From assembly GCF_002813775.1 (NCBI RefSeq), contig NZ_CP020370.1, positions 3,001,501 through 3,065,500 of the forward strand: 64,000 nucleotides of DNA. The letters run 5' to 3'. The notes beneath the pieces were generated by a model, which made no database searches, was not told the DNA's origin, and saw only the letters and a program-made list of their open reading frames with translations. The position numbers and the translations under genes are program-made. Positions 1-9,087 of this stretch are shown in pieces. Origin of the DNA: Candidatus Thiodictyon syntrophicum. GTDB taxonomy: Bacteria > Pseudomonadota > Gammaproteobacteria > Chromatiales > Chromatiaceae. How positions within the stretch are numbered: position 1 is the stretch's first letter; each line of letters starts with the position of its first letter.

Positions 1-117
1 CGCTGGAACGACCCACTCGTGCGGTACGGCGTACTCTACGTCGCCGATACTCCCGAGACCGCCTTCGCCGAGACCTTCGGCCACGACCTCGACGCGCAAG
101 GCTGGGGCTTGGTCTGA
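1..117 (+). CDS. RES-domain protein, 3' end only
   Basis: The first 38 codons run in frame from the window edge to a TGA. The peptide begins RWNDPLVRYGVLYVADTPE and continues TAFAETFG, which matches the core of RES toxins (R-W-N near the NAD site, then the A-x-x-E helix). Only about 14 residues follow the conserved Glu, whereas RES domains normally continue for some 80 more, so the protein is probably truncated or degenerate at its C-terminus. It lies about 90 bp upstream of a complete Xre/RES pair. NAD-degrading activity is unlikely in this form. The start is outside the window. Confidence 0.6.
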   Translation, partial: RWNDPLVRYGVLYVADTPETAFAETFGHDLDAQGWGLV

Positions 118-207
118 TCCGGTCCTCAAGTGTACGCCGGTTTGCGTGCGAGCCATCTGGCGCATATAATTTTGCCATGTGGCGTCATTCACTTAAGAGG
201 TGTGTCT

Positions 208-654
208 ATGGCACAGGCCGCGCTGCGCAAAGAAACCCCCGACGGGGCCGACCCGCTCGCCGACTACCTCGGTGTGCTGCAGATGCCGACTGAACGCTTG
301 GTCGAGCGGGTCCGTGCCGGGTTTCCCTTCCCCGAGTTGGAGGCGTTACGGGTGCGACTGGGGATGACGCTGCAAGAGGCCGCCGACCTGGCCGGGATAC
401 CAGGGCGGACCCTGGCGCGCCGCCGACAGGCCGGGCGGTTGGACCCAGGCGAGTCGGAGCGGGTCTTAAGGATCGAGCGGTTGTTCGCTCTCGCGACCCA
501 AATGCTGCGCGATGGCGATCGGGCGCGTGACTGGTTGAAGTCGCCCAAGGCCGCGCTGGCGGGACAGACGCCCTTAGACTATGCAGACACGGAAGTGGGT
601 GCGCGCGAGGTCGAGCACCTGATCGGTCGGCTGCGCCACGGGGTCTTCGCTTGA
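208..654 (+). CDS. Xre/MbcA/ParS-type antitoxin (DUF2384 family)
   Basis: A 148-residue protein with a central helix-turn-helix (residues about 45-75, including the LQEAADLAGIPGRTLARRR stretch) and a C-terminal toxin-binding segment ending in GAREVEHLIGRLRHGVF, the hallmark of Xre antitoxins partnered with RES toxins. The ATG at 208 is preceded by AAGAGG at 195-200; an upstream in-frame start at 130 would add a non-conserved leader. The stop overlaps the start of the RES gene (TTGA), so the pair is translationally coupled. It should neutralise the toxin and repress the shared promoter. A truncated relative lies at 53.4 kb. Confidence 0.85.
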   Translation: MAQAALRKETPDGADPLADYLGVLQMPTERLVERVRAGFPFPELEALRVRLGMTLQEAADLAGIPGRTLARRRQAGRLDPGESERVLRIERLFALATQMLRDGDRARDWLKSPKAALAGQTPLDYADTEVGAREVEHLIGRLRHGVFA

Positions 655-1121
655 CGAGTTTCCGTCTGGTCGATGAGGACTATCTGGAGTCGGCCTTCAG
701 CGGAGACGGGGCGCGTCTCTATGGTGGACGGTGGAACACACCGGGCGTGGCGGTGATCTACACGGCGCAGTCGCTCTCTCTGGCGCAGTTGGAACTGCTG
801 GTCCATCTGGAGGCGGACGATGTGCTGCGTCGGCATTGGCGGTATTTTGCCGTGGAGGTGGATTCGCGGGCCATCCTCGTGTGTGAGTCCTGGGCGGATC
901 TGCCCCCGGATTATGCCGCTTGGCCGGCACCGGCCTCCACGCGGGCGCTCGGGGAGCGCTGGATCGCGGAGTCCGTCTCGGTGGGCCTGTCCGTTCCGAG
1001 CGCGGTGACGCCGGGTGAACACAACATCTTGTTGAACCCGGCCCATCCCGGGTACGCCGCCGCCGTGGTCGTTGGTGCCCCGCGGCCGTTGCGGTTGGAC
1101 CGGCGGCTGGTCAAGGGCTGA
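651..1121 (+). CDS. RES-domain toxin (NAD+ glycohydrolase/phosphorylase type)
   Basis: A 156-residue RES protein starting at TTG that overlaps the antitoxin stop. Conserved features are visible: FRLVDEDY-x-x-SAFSGDGA near the N-terminus, GGRWNTPG with the conserved Arg, and the LAQLELLVHLE helix carrying the conserved Glu; a late LLNPAHP motif closes the fold. Characterised RES toxins deplete cellular NAD+ and cause stasis. The intact Glu contrasts with the Gly at the same place in the paralogue at 53.6 kb. The antitoxin-then-toxin order with a short overlap is standard for this family. Function is inferred from the family. Confidence 0.88.
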   Translation: MTSFRLVDEDYLESAFSGDGARLYGGRWNTPGVAVIYTAQSLSLAQLELLVHLEADDVLRRHWRYFAVEVDSRAILVCESWADLPPDYAAWPAPASTRALGERWIAESVSVGLSVPSAVTPGEHNILLNPAHPGYAAAVVVGAPRPLRLDRRLVKG

Positions 1122-1277
1122 GGCAACATCGTCGCCGATGCCGCTCGGCGGAAGCCGCGATCCTGGGTAGCCGAAATCTTCCCCCGATGCGGTACATTCC
1201 CCTGAAAGACTGGGAAAGATAGTTCGTTCGCCGAAGTCTCGTTAACTGGACAAGTCCACTAATCTAAGGTATTAGTA

Positions 1278-2621
1278 ATGATTAACTTAGAAAAATGCCC
1301 CTATATACTTGATAAAAAAATGGAAGATCGTCTGTTAGAGGACATTAAGAAACTTGAGGAGCGCGTGAATCTGCTTCGGCTTCAAGGTATTCTCACTCAA
1401 GAAACATTGCAAAGATATTATGGACAGAAGCGATTCGAACACGTTGCTGAGTCAAACGCCATCGAAGGAAGTACGTTGTCAGCCGGTGAAACGGAGTTGG
1501 CGGTCTTAAAAGGGATAACTATTACTGGACATGACCCTGCTTACATTAGAGATGCTATTGCGCTTGATCGAGCTTTGCAGCGCTTAACTGAACTGGCAAA
1601 AGATCATAATCCAACTGATTTAAGACAAGTGAGGGAGATACATGAGTTAATCATGGGCGACCGCCCTTCCGCCGGTATTTTCAGAAACGAAAGAGTACGA
1701 ATTACAGGCTCGAAACATACCCCCCCAAAGACATGGGAGCAAGTGATGGAAGGCATGGAGAATTGGGAACGATGGTCCAGTGAAAATAGAGATTTACCAG
1801 CGGTAATAAGAGCAACGGTCCTGCATGCTTGGTTTGTTCATGTTCATCCCTTTATTGATGGTAACGGAAGAACAGCTCGCGCGATAACCAATCTTGAGCT
1901 TGTAAGAGCTGGCTATCCTTCAATCATAATTAAGAAAAAAGAAAGAGTTCGTTATATTGATGCCTTGGGAATTTCTGACGAAGGCGGGGATTTAAGTGAA
2001 TTTTTTGAGTTAATTATTGCGAGGGCAAATGATGCGTTGCGCGGCCTTGAACAGGCGGCAAAGCAAGAGCAGGGATATGATCCGGCCATTGAGAGAATAC
2101 GTATTGCACAAGAGCGACGGCTTAATATTTGGAATACTAGCGTCTCGTTGTTAGCTCAAATCATAGAGCACGAACTTAATGCTATGATTGAGCCAATTAA
2201 GGGCCAGTGTAACATCAAGACATTTGATAACTCACTAGAACTGGATGACTATATTGAGTTATGTGCGAGGCATTCTGTGTCGAAAACCTGGTCTTTTATA
2301 GTTAATTTAGATATCCCAGGGATGCCAAGCATTTCTCGCTTAGCCTGGTTTGGATATAGATCATCTCAAATGTACAAGCAGATGGAGAGCATAGAAAACG
2401 GTGGGCCTTCAATTTTCTGGTCGGAAAAAAATCCAGACGGCTATCCAGCATGGATACAAAAGGAAAACTCCGCTCCTGCGTACATCGAGCTTACTACAGT
2501 GCAAGGCTCTGGCGATGAGTGGTATGTTATGGATCAGAACCACTCTATAACAAAGAAGAGCACAACAAGAGTTGCATCCGATATTGCTAAGGCATTCATT
2601 CAGCAGCTAACAAACACATAA
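1278..2621 (+). CDS. Fic-domain protein (class II, N-terminal inhibitory helix)
   Basis: A 447-residue Fic protein. The core motif HPFIDGNGR at residues 190-198 has the catalytic His and the phosphate-binding loop, so AMP transfer to hydroxyl side chains is expected. Residues 59-64 (SNAIEG) match the S/T-x-x-x-E-G/N inhibitory helix, placing it in the class whose auto-inhibition is built into the N-terminus. The last ~170 residues are a domain I do not recognise. Base composition is far more AT-rich than the neighbours, with many AAA, ATA and TTA codons, which points to horizontal transfer. It stands alone, with about 150 bp of non-coding sequence before it and no antitoxin gene. Confidence 0.88.
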   Translation: MINLEKCPYILDKKMEDRLLEDIKKLEERVNLLRLQGILTQETLQRYYGQKRFEHVAESNAIEGSTLSAGETELAVLKGITITGHDPAYIRDAIALDRALQRLTELAKDHNPTDLRQVREIHELIMGDRPSAGIFRNERVRITGSKHTPPKTWEQVMEGMENWERWSSENRDLPAVIRATVLHAWFVHVHPFIDGNGRTARAITNLELVRAGYPSIIIKKKERVRYIDALGISDEGGDLSEFFELIIARANDALRGLEQAAKQEQGYDPAIERIRIAQERRLNIWNTSVSLLAQIIEHELNAMIEPIKGQCNIKTFDNSLELDDYIELCARHSVSKTWSFIVNLDIPGMPSISRLAWFGYRSSQMYKQMESIENGGPSIFWSEKNPDGYPAWIQKENSAPAYIELTTVQGSGDEWYVMDQNHSITKKSTTRVASDIAKAFIQQLTNT

Positions 2622-2717
2622 ATTTGGCCATCGACGATGGGTTGGCCTCGTCACAGGCCGACACTGGATAGTGCTAACTTGCCCAGCGCGGACACCTGAA
2701 AATGACGCCGACGCAGC

Positions 2718-3578
2718 TTACCCTTCCGTCACGGCTTCGTAGGCGCGAATCGTCAGCGCAAATCCCATCCGCGAGGACGCGCCCCCGAAATAGCTCCCTT
2801 CGACCGGCAGGGTTCCGGCCGGGTCGAGCGCGGCGGCGAGTGCGACATGCCCGTTCGATACCGCCATCCCACGGGTCGGATCATAGCCGTACCAGCCCGC
2901 CCCCGGCAGATAGACCTCCGGCCAGGCGTGCAGATAGCGCCGGTCGGTCTCCATGGCCGAGCGGTCCTGGTAGCCGCTCACAAAGCGGGCGGCGAGCCCC
3001 GCGGTGCGGCACAGGGCGACGAACAGCACGGTCTGGTCGCGGCAGGCACCGCGGCCCCGGGCCAGGGTCTCGGCCGGGGTCTGGGGGGCGCCGGTGGGGC
3101 GGATCTCGCGGGTGATGCGCTCGTAGATCCAGCGGTTCAGGCGCTCCAGGAAGACCAGCAGATCTGCGCCTGCCTGACCCTGGAGGCGCCCGGCCAGGTT
3201 CGCGACGGCGGGCTCGGCGGGCGGTCCGGCCAGATAGGGGGTGAGTGCCGCGGACTCCGCCGCCGGATAGTCGGGGGGCAGTCGCGCCTGCCCGGGCTCC
3301 AGGAACGGGACATAGTCCGCGGGCGCGCCGGTCTCCACCGCGAGACGGATGGCCAGACGCAGGTGCCTGGTTTCGTCCGCGAAGCGCAGCCGCACGATCC
3401 GATTGCCCATCAGGTCCAGACACTCCAGGCGGAGCGCCGACGCCGGGTCGACAGCGAGGGCGAAGTCCAGTTCCCGCAGGGTCCCGCCGGGGCGGGGCCG
3501 CAGTCGCACCGTCTGGGGGCCGAGCCGTACCGGTTCGCTGTAGTCGTAGGTCGTCTCGTGCTCGATTTCGATACGCAA
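2718..3578 (-). CDS. Transglutaminase-like cysteine protease family protein
   Basis: A 286-residue protein with the bacterial transglutaminase N-terminal beta domain (begins MRIEIEHETTYDYSEPVRLG) and a papain-like transglutaminase core. The Cys of GRGACRDQT, the His of YLHAWPEVYLPG and the Asp of WYGYDPTRG form the expected triad. Such proteins are usually cytoplasmic peptidases or amidases of unknown substrate, often near circularly permuted ATP-grasp genes, which are absent here. No signal peptide is visible. It converges with nothing nearby; a 21-bp inverted repeat lies beyond its 5' side at 3664-3754. Confidence 0.85.
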   Translation of the reverse strand: MRIEIEHETTYDYSEPVRLGPQTVRLRPRPGGTLRELDFALAVDPASALRLECLDLMGNRIVRLRFADETRHLRLAIRLAVETGAPADYVPFLEPGQARLPPDYPAAESAALTPYLAGPPAEPAVANLAGRLQGQAGADLLVFLERLNRWIYERITREIRPTGAPQTPAETLARGRGACRDQTVLFVALCRTAGLAARFVSGYQDRSAMETDRRYLHAWPEVYLPGAGWYGYDPTRGMAVSNGHVALAAALDPAGTLPVEGSYFGGASSRMGFALTIRAYEAVTEG

Positions 3579-3663
3579 TTAAAAACTCCAGGGCTCCTGG
3601 GGTGCCAAGGATCGGCGGGCGATCGGACGAGTACCACCAGACGCAATTGCTCGGACCATGGGC

Positions 3664-3754
3664 GTAGGGTGCGCCGTGCGCACCTTGCGAGGCTGCGGTT
3701 GATCGCCGCCGCCAGGGTTTCGGTCGGCGTCATGGTGCGCACGGCGCACCCTAC
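3664..3754. repeat. Inverted repeat, GTAGGGTGCGC family
   Basis: Two perfect 21-bp arms (3664-3684 and 3734-3754) beginning GTAGGGTGCGCC and ending the same in reverse complement. Similar arms occur at 38067-38090 (single) and 48706-48778 (pair). It fills the gap between the transglutaminase-like gene and purC. It could act as a terminator or be a REP-like mobile palindrome. Confidence 0.75.
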
Positions 3755-3789
3755 GGTCGCGGTGCGGTCATCAGCCTGCGCCGCGTGCG

Positions 3790-4674
3790 TCAGGCGCCGG
3801 TCAGCCGCTCCTCCGCCTCGCGGTACTTGGCGGCGGTGCGCGCGATGATGTCCGGGGGCAGTTCGGGGCCGGGGGCGGTCTTGTCCCAGTCGAGCGTCTC
3901 CAGATAGTCGCGCACGAACTGTTTGTCGAAGCTCGGCGGGCTCTGGCCCGGTTGGTATTGGTCCGCCGGCCAGAAGCGCGAGGAGTCAGGGGTCAGTACC
4001 TCGTCGATCAGGTGCAGGCGCCCGTCCTGGTCCAGGCCGAACTCGAACTTGGTGTCGGCGATGATGATGCCGCGGCGCAGGGCGAAGGCGGCGCTTTCCT
4101 CGTAGATGCGCAGGCTCGCATCCCGCACCTGGGCCGCCAGTTCGGCGCCTAAGAGGCCGCTGATGTGGGCAAAATCGACGTTTTCGTCGTGGGTGCCGGC
4201 GGCCGCCTTGGTGGAGGGGGTGAAGATGGGGCGGGGGAGGGGGTCCGCCTGGCGCAGCCCGGCCGGCAGTGCGATGCCGCAGACGGCGCCGCTGCCCTGA
4301 TAGTCCTTCCAGCCGGAACCGATCAGGTAGCCGCGCACGATGGCCTCCACCGGCAGCGGCGCGAGCCGGCGCACGACCAGGCCGCGTGCGCCGAGTTGGG
4401 CCAGTTCGTCGGGGTCGGTGACGACTTGGGAGACCGGGATGCCGCTCAACTGATTGGGGATCAGGGCCGCGGTGCGGGCGAACCAGAAGTTGGAGACGCG
4501 GGTCAGGACCTCACCCTTGCCGGGGATGGGCTGGGGCAGCACCACGTCGAAGGCGGACAGGCGGTCGCTCGTCACCACCAGCAGGTGGTCGGGGCCGACC
4601 GCATAGAGGTCCCGGACCTTGCCGCGCCCGAGCAGGGGCAGGCCCCGGAGGTTGGATTCAAAGAGTGCGGACAT
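3790..4674 (-). CDS. purC: Phosphoribosylaminoimidazole-succinocarboxamide synthase (SAICAR synthetase)
   Basis: A 294-residue PurC that joins aspartate to CAIR in purine synthesis. Recognisable family segments are [22 protein letters not shown] with the nucleotide-binding SDRLSAFD motif, [18 protein letters not shown] and [13 protein letters not shown]. The ATG at 4674 is chosen because conservation begins at MSALFESNL and GGGGAG lies just upstream; the open frame continues for 79 codons further through low-complexity Arg/Cys repeats encoded by a hexanucleotide element, which are not coding. The length is that of the longer PurC type found in many proteobacteria. It appears to be a single-gene unit. 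Confidence 0.95.
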   Translation of the reverse strand: MSALFESNLRGLPLLGRGKVRDLYAVGPDHLLVVTSDRLSAFDVVLPQPIPGKGEVLTRVSNFWFARTAALIPNQLSGIPVSQVVTDPDELAQLGARGLVVRRLAPLPVEAIVRGYLIGSGWKDYQGSGAVCGIALPAGLRQADPLPRPIFTPSTKAAAGTHDENVDFAHISGLLGAELAAQVRDASLRIYEESAAFALRRGIIIADTKFEFGLDQDGRLHLIDEVLTPDSSRFWPADQYQPGQSPPSFDKQFVRDYLETLDWDKTAPGPELPPDIIARTAAKYREAEERLTGA

Positions 4675-4783
4675 GGCTTGCTCCCCGGTCGTGTGGGCTG
4701 ACAGTATATCGGCTTGCGCAGCGGCCCGGGGCCTGCGCGAGGGTGCGCTCGGAACTGATGTGGTGACCGAGATCCCGGGTACC

Positions 4784-4852
<69 letters not shown>

Positions 4853-4998
4853 CGCCCGGTCCGTGAGAACGTCTGGTAGCTGTAACTTGTAGGGTACCCG
4901 GTGCGTACCATACGATAGCTGCGTTAATACATCGGTTCTGATCGCATTCCCGCGCGATGGCCTTGGTTGTGGCCCGGCGAGCGAACCCGGACGTCGTC

Positions 4999-5023
4999 GG
5001 TCCGCGCAGCGGACCCTACGGGG
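4999..5023. repeat. GGTCCGC-GCGGACC palindrome, single copy
   Basis: The element reads GGTCCGCGCAGCGGACC followed by CTACGGGG. The same element occurs as facing pairs at 18410-18467 and 20091-20149. It sits about 65 bp upstream of ridA. Apart from this and the hexanucleotide element, nothing gene-like is seen in 4675-5086. Confidence 0.6.
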
Positions 5024-5086
5024 ACCGACTGAGCGGCGCGCGACAATCTCAAGCCCAACACCCATAACCCAACGCGGAGTCACCAA

Positions 5087-5473
5087 ATGCCCAGACAGAT
5101 CATCAACACCGAGGCGGCGCCGGCGGCGATCGGGACCTACTCCCAGGCCGTCCGCGTGGGGGATACCGTCTATCTTTCGGGTCAGATCCCGCTGGTGCCG
5201 CAGACCATGGCCCTGGTGGAGGGGGACATGCAGGCGCAGATCCGGCAGGTGTTGCGCAATCTCGCGGCGGTGGCGGGGGCGGCGGGCGGGAGCCTGGGCG
5301 AGGTGGTCAAGCTCAACGTCTTCCTGACGGATCTCACCCACTTTCCCCTTGTCAATCAGGTCATGGCGGAGTTCTTCAGCGAGCCCTACCCGGCGCGGGC
5401 GGCGGTGGGCGTGGCGGCCCTGCCCAGGGGTGCGGCGGTGGAGATGGATGCGATCCTGGTGCTGGGTGGCTGA
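5087..5473 (+). CDS. ridA: RidA family 2-iminobutanoate/2-iminopropanoate deaminase
   Basis: A 128-residue protein, the typical RidA length. The [19 protein letters not shown] segment and the C-terminal [22 protein letters not shown] block, which carries the catalytic Arg and Glu, are conserved. RidA trimers hydrolyse reactive enamines and imines released by PLP enzymes such as threonine dehydratase, protecting other PLP enzymes from damage. The start ATG follows a GCGGAG-like site. It is monocistronic and bounded on both sides by palindromic repeats. Confidence 0.93.
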   Translation: MPRQIINTEAAPAAIGTYSQAVRVGDTVYLSGQIPLVPQTMALVEGDMQAQIRQVLRNLAAVAGAAGGSLGEVVKLNVFLTDLTHFPLVNQVMAEFFSEPYPARAAVGVAALPRGAAVEMDAILVLGG

Positions 5474-5543
5474 GGCGTCGCCCGGAGCGCTGGCGGGTGT
5501 GCCATTCTGACCGTGACCCCCTGATCCTGGAAAGAGCAGTTTG

Positions 5544-5673
5544 GCCGCAAATGAACGCAAAAGGACGCAAATAAACAAGAACCTGGGCGGTGTTGCCCGT
5601 TCACCGGCCGGGTGCAGTGGACGATCATCGCAACTTGTAGATTTATTTGCGCTTATTTGCGTTCATTTGCGGC
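5544..5673. repeat. GCAAATGAACGC palindromic element, copy 1
   Basis: The left arm at 5544-5576 has CCGCAAATGAACGC and further GCAAATRAAC-like units; the right arm at 5641-5673 is its near reverse complement, ending GTTCATTTGCGGC. A second two-armed copy is at 6926-7046 and a half copy at 20219-20249. It occupies most of the gap between ridA and the lytic transglycosylase gene. Confidence 0.75.
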
Positions 5674-5817
5674 TGATCATTCTTCGTTGGCTGATGGCGA
5701 TCGGGGATGGTCAAGGCGGCGCTGAAGCCCTGCGAAAATGCGGCCTTGGCTTGCATTCCTCAGAAGATGGTTTACCATCGCGACCTGGCCTGTCTGACCC
5801 ATTATGCGGGGTATTTC

Positions 5818-6909
5818 GTGCGCGTCATCCTGTCCCTGTTCTCGTTTCTGCTGTTCCTCACGCTCGCCGGTTGCGGCTCCAATCCTGCGCGGGAGGGTGC
5901 CGGCCGCGCGCCCGAGGGGTCGGCCTACGGGGGCGGCGGCGGTTCAGGCAACTTCGCCAACAACCCGGCCGCGCTGCGCTTCGCCCAGACCATGCAGCAG
6001 CGCCACGGCTACGATGCTACGGCGGTCATGAGTATCCTCGCGCGCGCGCAACGCCAGAATTGGATCATCGCGCAGATGAACAAGCCCCTGCGCAAGGGCA
6101 GCGGTCCGAGCGTCCCCACCGGGGCCTGGAACCGCTACCGGGCCAAGTTCATCACGAGCGACAACATCGACAAGGGCGTGGCCTTCTGGAACCAACACCG
6201 TGCGGAGTTGCAGCGCGCCTCCGCCACCTATGGGGTGCCGCCGGAGATCATCGTCGGCATCATCGGGGTCGAGACCCGCTGGGGCCGGATCATGGGCAAG
6301 ACCCGCATCATCGATGCGCTCGCGACCCTGTCCTTCGCCTACCCGCGACGTTCCGCGTACTTTACCGGTGAGTTGGAGGCCTTCCTGCTCATGACCCGGG
6401 AGGAGGGCATCGACCCCTTCAAACCTACCGGCTCCTTCGCCGGGGCCATGGGCTATGGTCAGTTCATGCCCTCGAACATTCGCCGCTACGGGGTGGATTT
6501 CAACGGGGACAGGCATCGCAGCCTGTGGCATCCGGTGGATGCCATCGGCAGTGTCGCCAACTATTTCAAGGGTCACGGCTGGCGCACCGGGGAGCCGGTG
6601 GTGGTGCGGGCGACGGTGAGCGGCCCGGGCGCCGGGTCCCTCAAGGCCGGGTTCGATACCAACTATTCGCTCGCCACCCTGGCCGGCGCCGGGATCACCC
6701 CGGCCGGGTCCTTAGGCGGGGCGAAATCGGCGAGCCTGCTCAAGTTCGACGTCGGCAGCGGCTACGAGTATTGGCTGGGCCTGCACAATTTCTATGTGAT
6801 CACCCGCTACAACCACCTCACCTACTATGCGATGGCCGTGTACCAACTCGGCAACGCCGTCAAGGCGCGCATCGGCGGCGGCGCGCCCCGGATGGCCGCA
6901 GTGCGGTAA
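5818..6909 (+). CDS. mltB: Membrane-bound lytic murein transglycosylase B-like lipoprotein
   Basis: A 363-residue protein when started at the GTG at 5818, giving a short lipoprotein signal (ILSLFSFLLFLTLAGC, lipidated Cys at about residue 19). An in-frame ATG at 5767 would add an unlikely leader. The catalytic domain shows GVETRWGR with the catalytic Glu at about residue 152 and the substrate-groove motif GAMGYGQFMPSN, both typical of MltB (family GH103). It cleaves peptidoglycan glycan strands to 1,6-anhydro ends, anchored on the periplasmic face of the outer membrane. A low-complexity Gly/Ala/Ser linker (residues 25-45) joins anchor and domain. It is flanked by two copies of the GCAAATGAACGC element. 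Confidence 0.9.
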   Translation: MRVILSLFSFLLFLTLAGCGSNPAREGAGRAPEGSAYGGGGGSGNFANNPAALRFAQTMQQRHGYDATAVMSILARAQRQNWIIAQMNKPLRKGSGPSVPTGAWNRYRAKFITSDNIDKGVAFWNQHRAELQRASATYGVPPEIIVGIIGVETRWGRIMGKTRIIDALATLSFAYPRRSAYFTGELEAFLLMTREEGIDPFKPTGSFAGAMGYGQFMPSNIRRYGVDFNGDRHRSLWHPVDAIGSVANYFKGHGWRTGEPVVVRATVSGPGAGSLKAGFDTNYSLATLAGAGITPAGSLGGAKSASLLKFDVGSGYEYWLGLHNFYVITRYNHLTYYAMAVYQLGNAVKARIGGGAPRMAAVR

Positions 6910-6925
6910 GCTCGGAAAACGATTT

Positions 6926-7046
6926 GTCCGCAAATGAACGCAATTGAACGCAAATAAGAAGGGAACCTGGATGCTTGGCGGTCGTCGTTCCGGGTGCGAC
7001 GGCCGGATCGCCAAGTCATTGTCCTGATTTGCGTTTATTTGCGGAC
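6926..7046. repeat. GCAAATGAACGC palindromic element, copy 2
   Basis: Left arm from 6926 (GTCCGCAAATGAACGC and a second unit) and right arm 7027-7046 (ATTTGCGTTTATTTGCGGAC) are near reverse complements with about 70 bp between them. It lies between the convergent transglycosylase gene and the hypothetical gene at 7092, so it may serve as a bidirectional terminator. Confidence 0.75.
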
Positions 7047-7091
7047 GACTCTTCTTCATTCTTCGGCGGGGGACGCGACTGCCCGAGCCGT

Positions 7092-8012
7092 TCACCGGCC
7101 CTCGCCGTTGGATTTGCAGACGGCCTGGCGGAAGCGGTTGCAGCGGTCGAGGAACTCCCGGGTGCTCTTGGGCATGGGGACCCGGGCGCGCACGATGTGG
7201 GTGACGAGCTCGGTCCCCTCGCGCAGCAGCCGCGCCCCCTCCAACACCTCGCGGATGGCCGCCGCGTCCGGGATCGTCGGTAACTGGGGCGCAATGTTGC
7301 AGAGCTGTTCGCGGGCGACCACATAGTCGGGCCAGACTACGAAGATGCACGGATCGGTGCGCAGGATCTCGCACTTGCGTTTGGCCGCCCGCACCAGGTG
7401 GTCGATGCGCGGATCGATGTCGGAGAACCGGGTGCTGGTGGAGAAGGCGTCCTTGAGACCGGTTCCGAGGCGGTCGATGTCGCGCATGGCCATGGCCATC
7501 TTCAGATAACGGCCCTCGTAGAAGTCTTCGATGGGGATCGAGAAGGCCTTGAAGGGCTCCCCCCACAACTCGTCGATGCCCTCGTCGCCGCCGCGGTGGC
7601 GCACCATCTTGCCCAGATCCAGGGCCTCCATCAGGCATTGACCGCACTCGCGCATCAGGGTGTTGTCGGGCGCGATCTCGACCCCCGCGGACTGTAAGTC
7701 CACGAGCGAGGTGAAGATATCCGCGGCGCGGTTGAACAGCGCACCGGCCAGCATGGCCCCGTTGACCCGCTTGCGCTCGATATGGGTCTCGGACTGGTAG
7801 GCCTCGCGCGCCTCGTCCAGGCGGGCCCCGGGGATGTTGATCCCGTGCTCGACATGGTTGAAGAGGCGCCGCGTCAGGGCCTGAATCAGGCGCTTGCGGG
7901 TCTCCTCCGAGTTGGGCGGGGGGTCATAGTGCTTGATCCAGTACCCGTCGTAGTAGACGCGCAACTCGCCGTCGATCTCGCGGCGGGTGCCGTTGGCGGT
8001 GGACTCGGACAT
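7092..8012 (-). CDS. Conserved-looking hypothetical protein
   Basis: A 306-residue soluble protein that I do not recognise. It begins MSESTANGTRREIDGELRVYYDG and is rich in charged helices; no signal peptide or membrane segment is seen. There are seven or so cysteines, including the CGQC pair around residue 125, but no classical metal motif. The ATG at 8012 is preferred over an in-frame TTG at 8045, which lies in the divergent promoter region. It is divergent from the membrane protein at 8195 and shares about 180 bp of upstream sequence with it. Strong codon bias and an uninterrupted frame support a real gene. Confidence 0.75.
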   Translation of the reverse strand: MSESTANGTRREIDGELRVYYDGYWIKHYDPPPNSEETRKRLIQALTRRLFNHVEHGINIPGARLDEAREAYQSETHIERKRVNGAMLAGALFNRAADIFTSLVDLQSAGVEIAPDNTLMRECGQCLMEALDLGKMVRHRGGDEGIDELWGEPFKAFSIPIEDFYEGRYLKMAMAMRDIDRLGTGLKDAFSTSTRFSDIDPRIDHLVRAAKRKCEILRTDPCIFVVWPDYVVAREQLCNIAPQLPTIPDAAAIREVLEGARLLREGTELVTHIVRARVPMPKSTREFLDRCNRFRQAVCKSNGEGR

Positions 8013-8194
8013 GGGGCGTTTGGGCTTGTTGGTTGAGTGGCGCAAGTGTATCGGACCCGGGTGCCGGTCAGGGGGCGAAGATTGAGTTGAGAGCGGACGG
8101 CGCCCGGCGTGGTCCGGCGGCGGTTGCGGGGCCCGGTGCGCTGCCTGATCCTGTTAGACTATCAAAGGTTACCACCAGTGGGGCAGGGCCCGAG

Positions 8195-8962
8195 ATGATA
8201 AACAAAGACAAGCTCACCGCGCTGGTGATGACACTCCTGGTGTGGGGTCTGGCGGGGGGGCTCTGCGGCGCCCTGTTCGCGGGTCTGCAGCAGGTGCTCA
8301 TGGCGCTCGGACTCACCGCCTGGCAGTCGCCGCTGGTGGCCGCCGCGGCGGCGGCGATGGCTACGGCCGCCTTCTACAGTGCCATGCCGGTGGCCCTGAG
8401 CGGCGCCATGGCCGGGGTCCTGGCGTCTGTCGGGTCCCTGATCCTGGCCGGTCCGCAGCTCGGGCTCGGCACCATCGCCGGGACCGCCGCGCTGGTCGGT
8501 CTGGGGCTCGGCAGCTTCTATGCCTGGATGACGGACGCCGCCGGGCGGCCCCTGTCCCGGACCCTGGCCGGGCTGCTTGGGGGGCTGGTCGCGGGGGCGG
8601 TGGTGGCCGCACTGGTCGCCTCCGGCCGGTCGGCGGGGACCTTTGTCTTCGCCGCCCTCCTGGTCATCCTGGTCGGCACCCTGTTCGAGGTCGCGGAACG
8701 CTGGCTGATCGGCCGCGGACGGCGACTGGTCCCGGTCGACCTGGCGGCGGCGTTGGTGGCCGGTCTGATCGCCTCTATGGTCGCCGCCGGCATCTGGCTG
8801 CTCGGGGGGACCCCGACGCTGGCCCCGGACGGGACCAGTCACGACCTGCTGGGGCAGGTCCACCGCGAACTGCCGTCCGGTTTCCTGGGCGGGCTCCTGG
8901 GCGGCGCCGGCATTGCGCTGGTCCTGGAACTGCTCGGGTTCCGGCTGGAGGAACATCGCTGA
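8195..8962 (+). CDS. Hypothetical multi-pass membrane protein
   Basis: A 255-residue, Gly/Ala/Leu-rich protein with about six to seven hydrophobic helices, starting with a short charged tail (MINKDK) and a first membrane helix at about residues 8-35. One loop reads ERWLIGRGRRLVPVD. I do not recognise the family. The ATG at 8195 is chosen because the upstream extension is not hydrophobic and looks non-coding. Its 3' neighbour is a TerB-like protein about 125 bp away in the same direction, so co-transcription is possible. Confidence 0.7.
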   Translation: MINKDKLTALVMTLLVWGLAGGLCGALFAGLQQVLMALGLTAWQSPLVAAAAAAMATAAFYSAMPVALSGAMAGVLASVGSLILAGPQLGLGTIAGTAALVGLGLGSFYAWMTDAAGRPLSRTLAGLLGGLVAGAVVAALVASGRSAGTFVFAALLVILVGTLFEVAERWLIGRGRRLVPVDLAAALVAGLIASMVAAGIWLLGGTPTLAPDGTSHDLLGQVHRELPSGFLGGLLGGAGIALVLELLGFRLEEHR

Positions 8963-9087
8963 CCGGCCGGTTCGCCCGGGTATCCCCGGAGCCCCCGGCG
9001 CTGTAACATCCGCGGGCGGGCGGCGGGTATCCTGTTCCCGGCACCGCCGGCCGCCGATCAACCTTTCAAGCGCATTGGAGAACGCTG

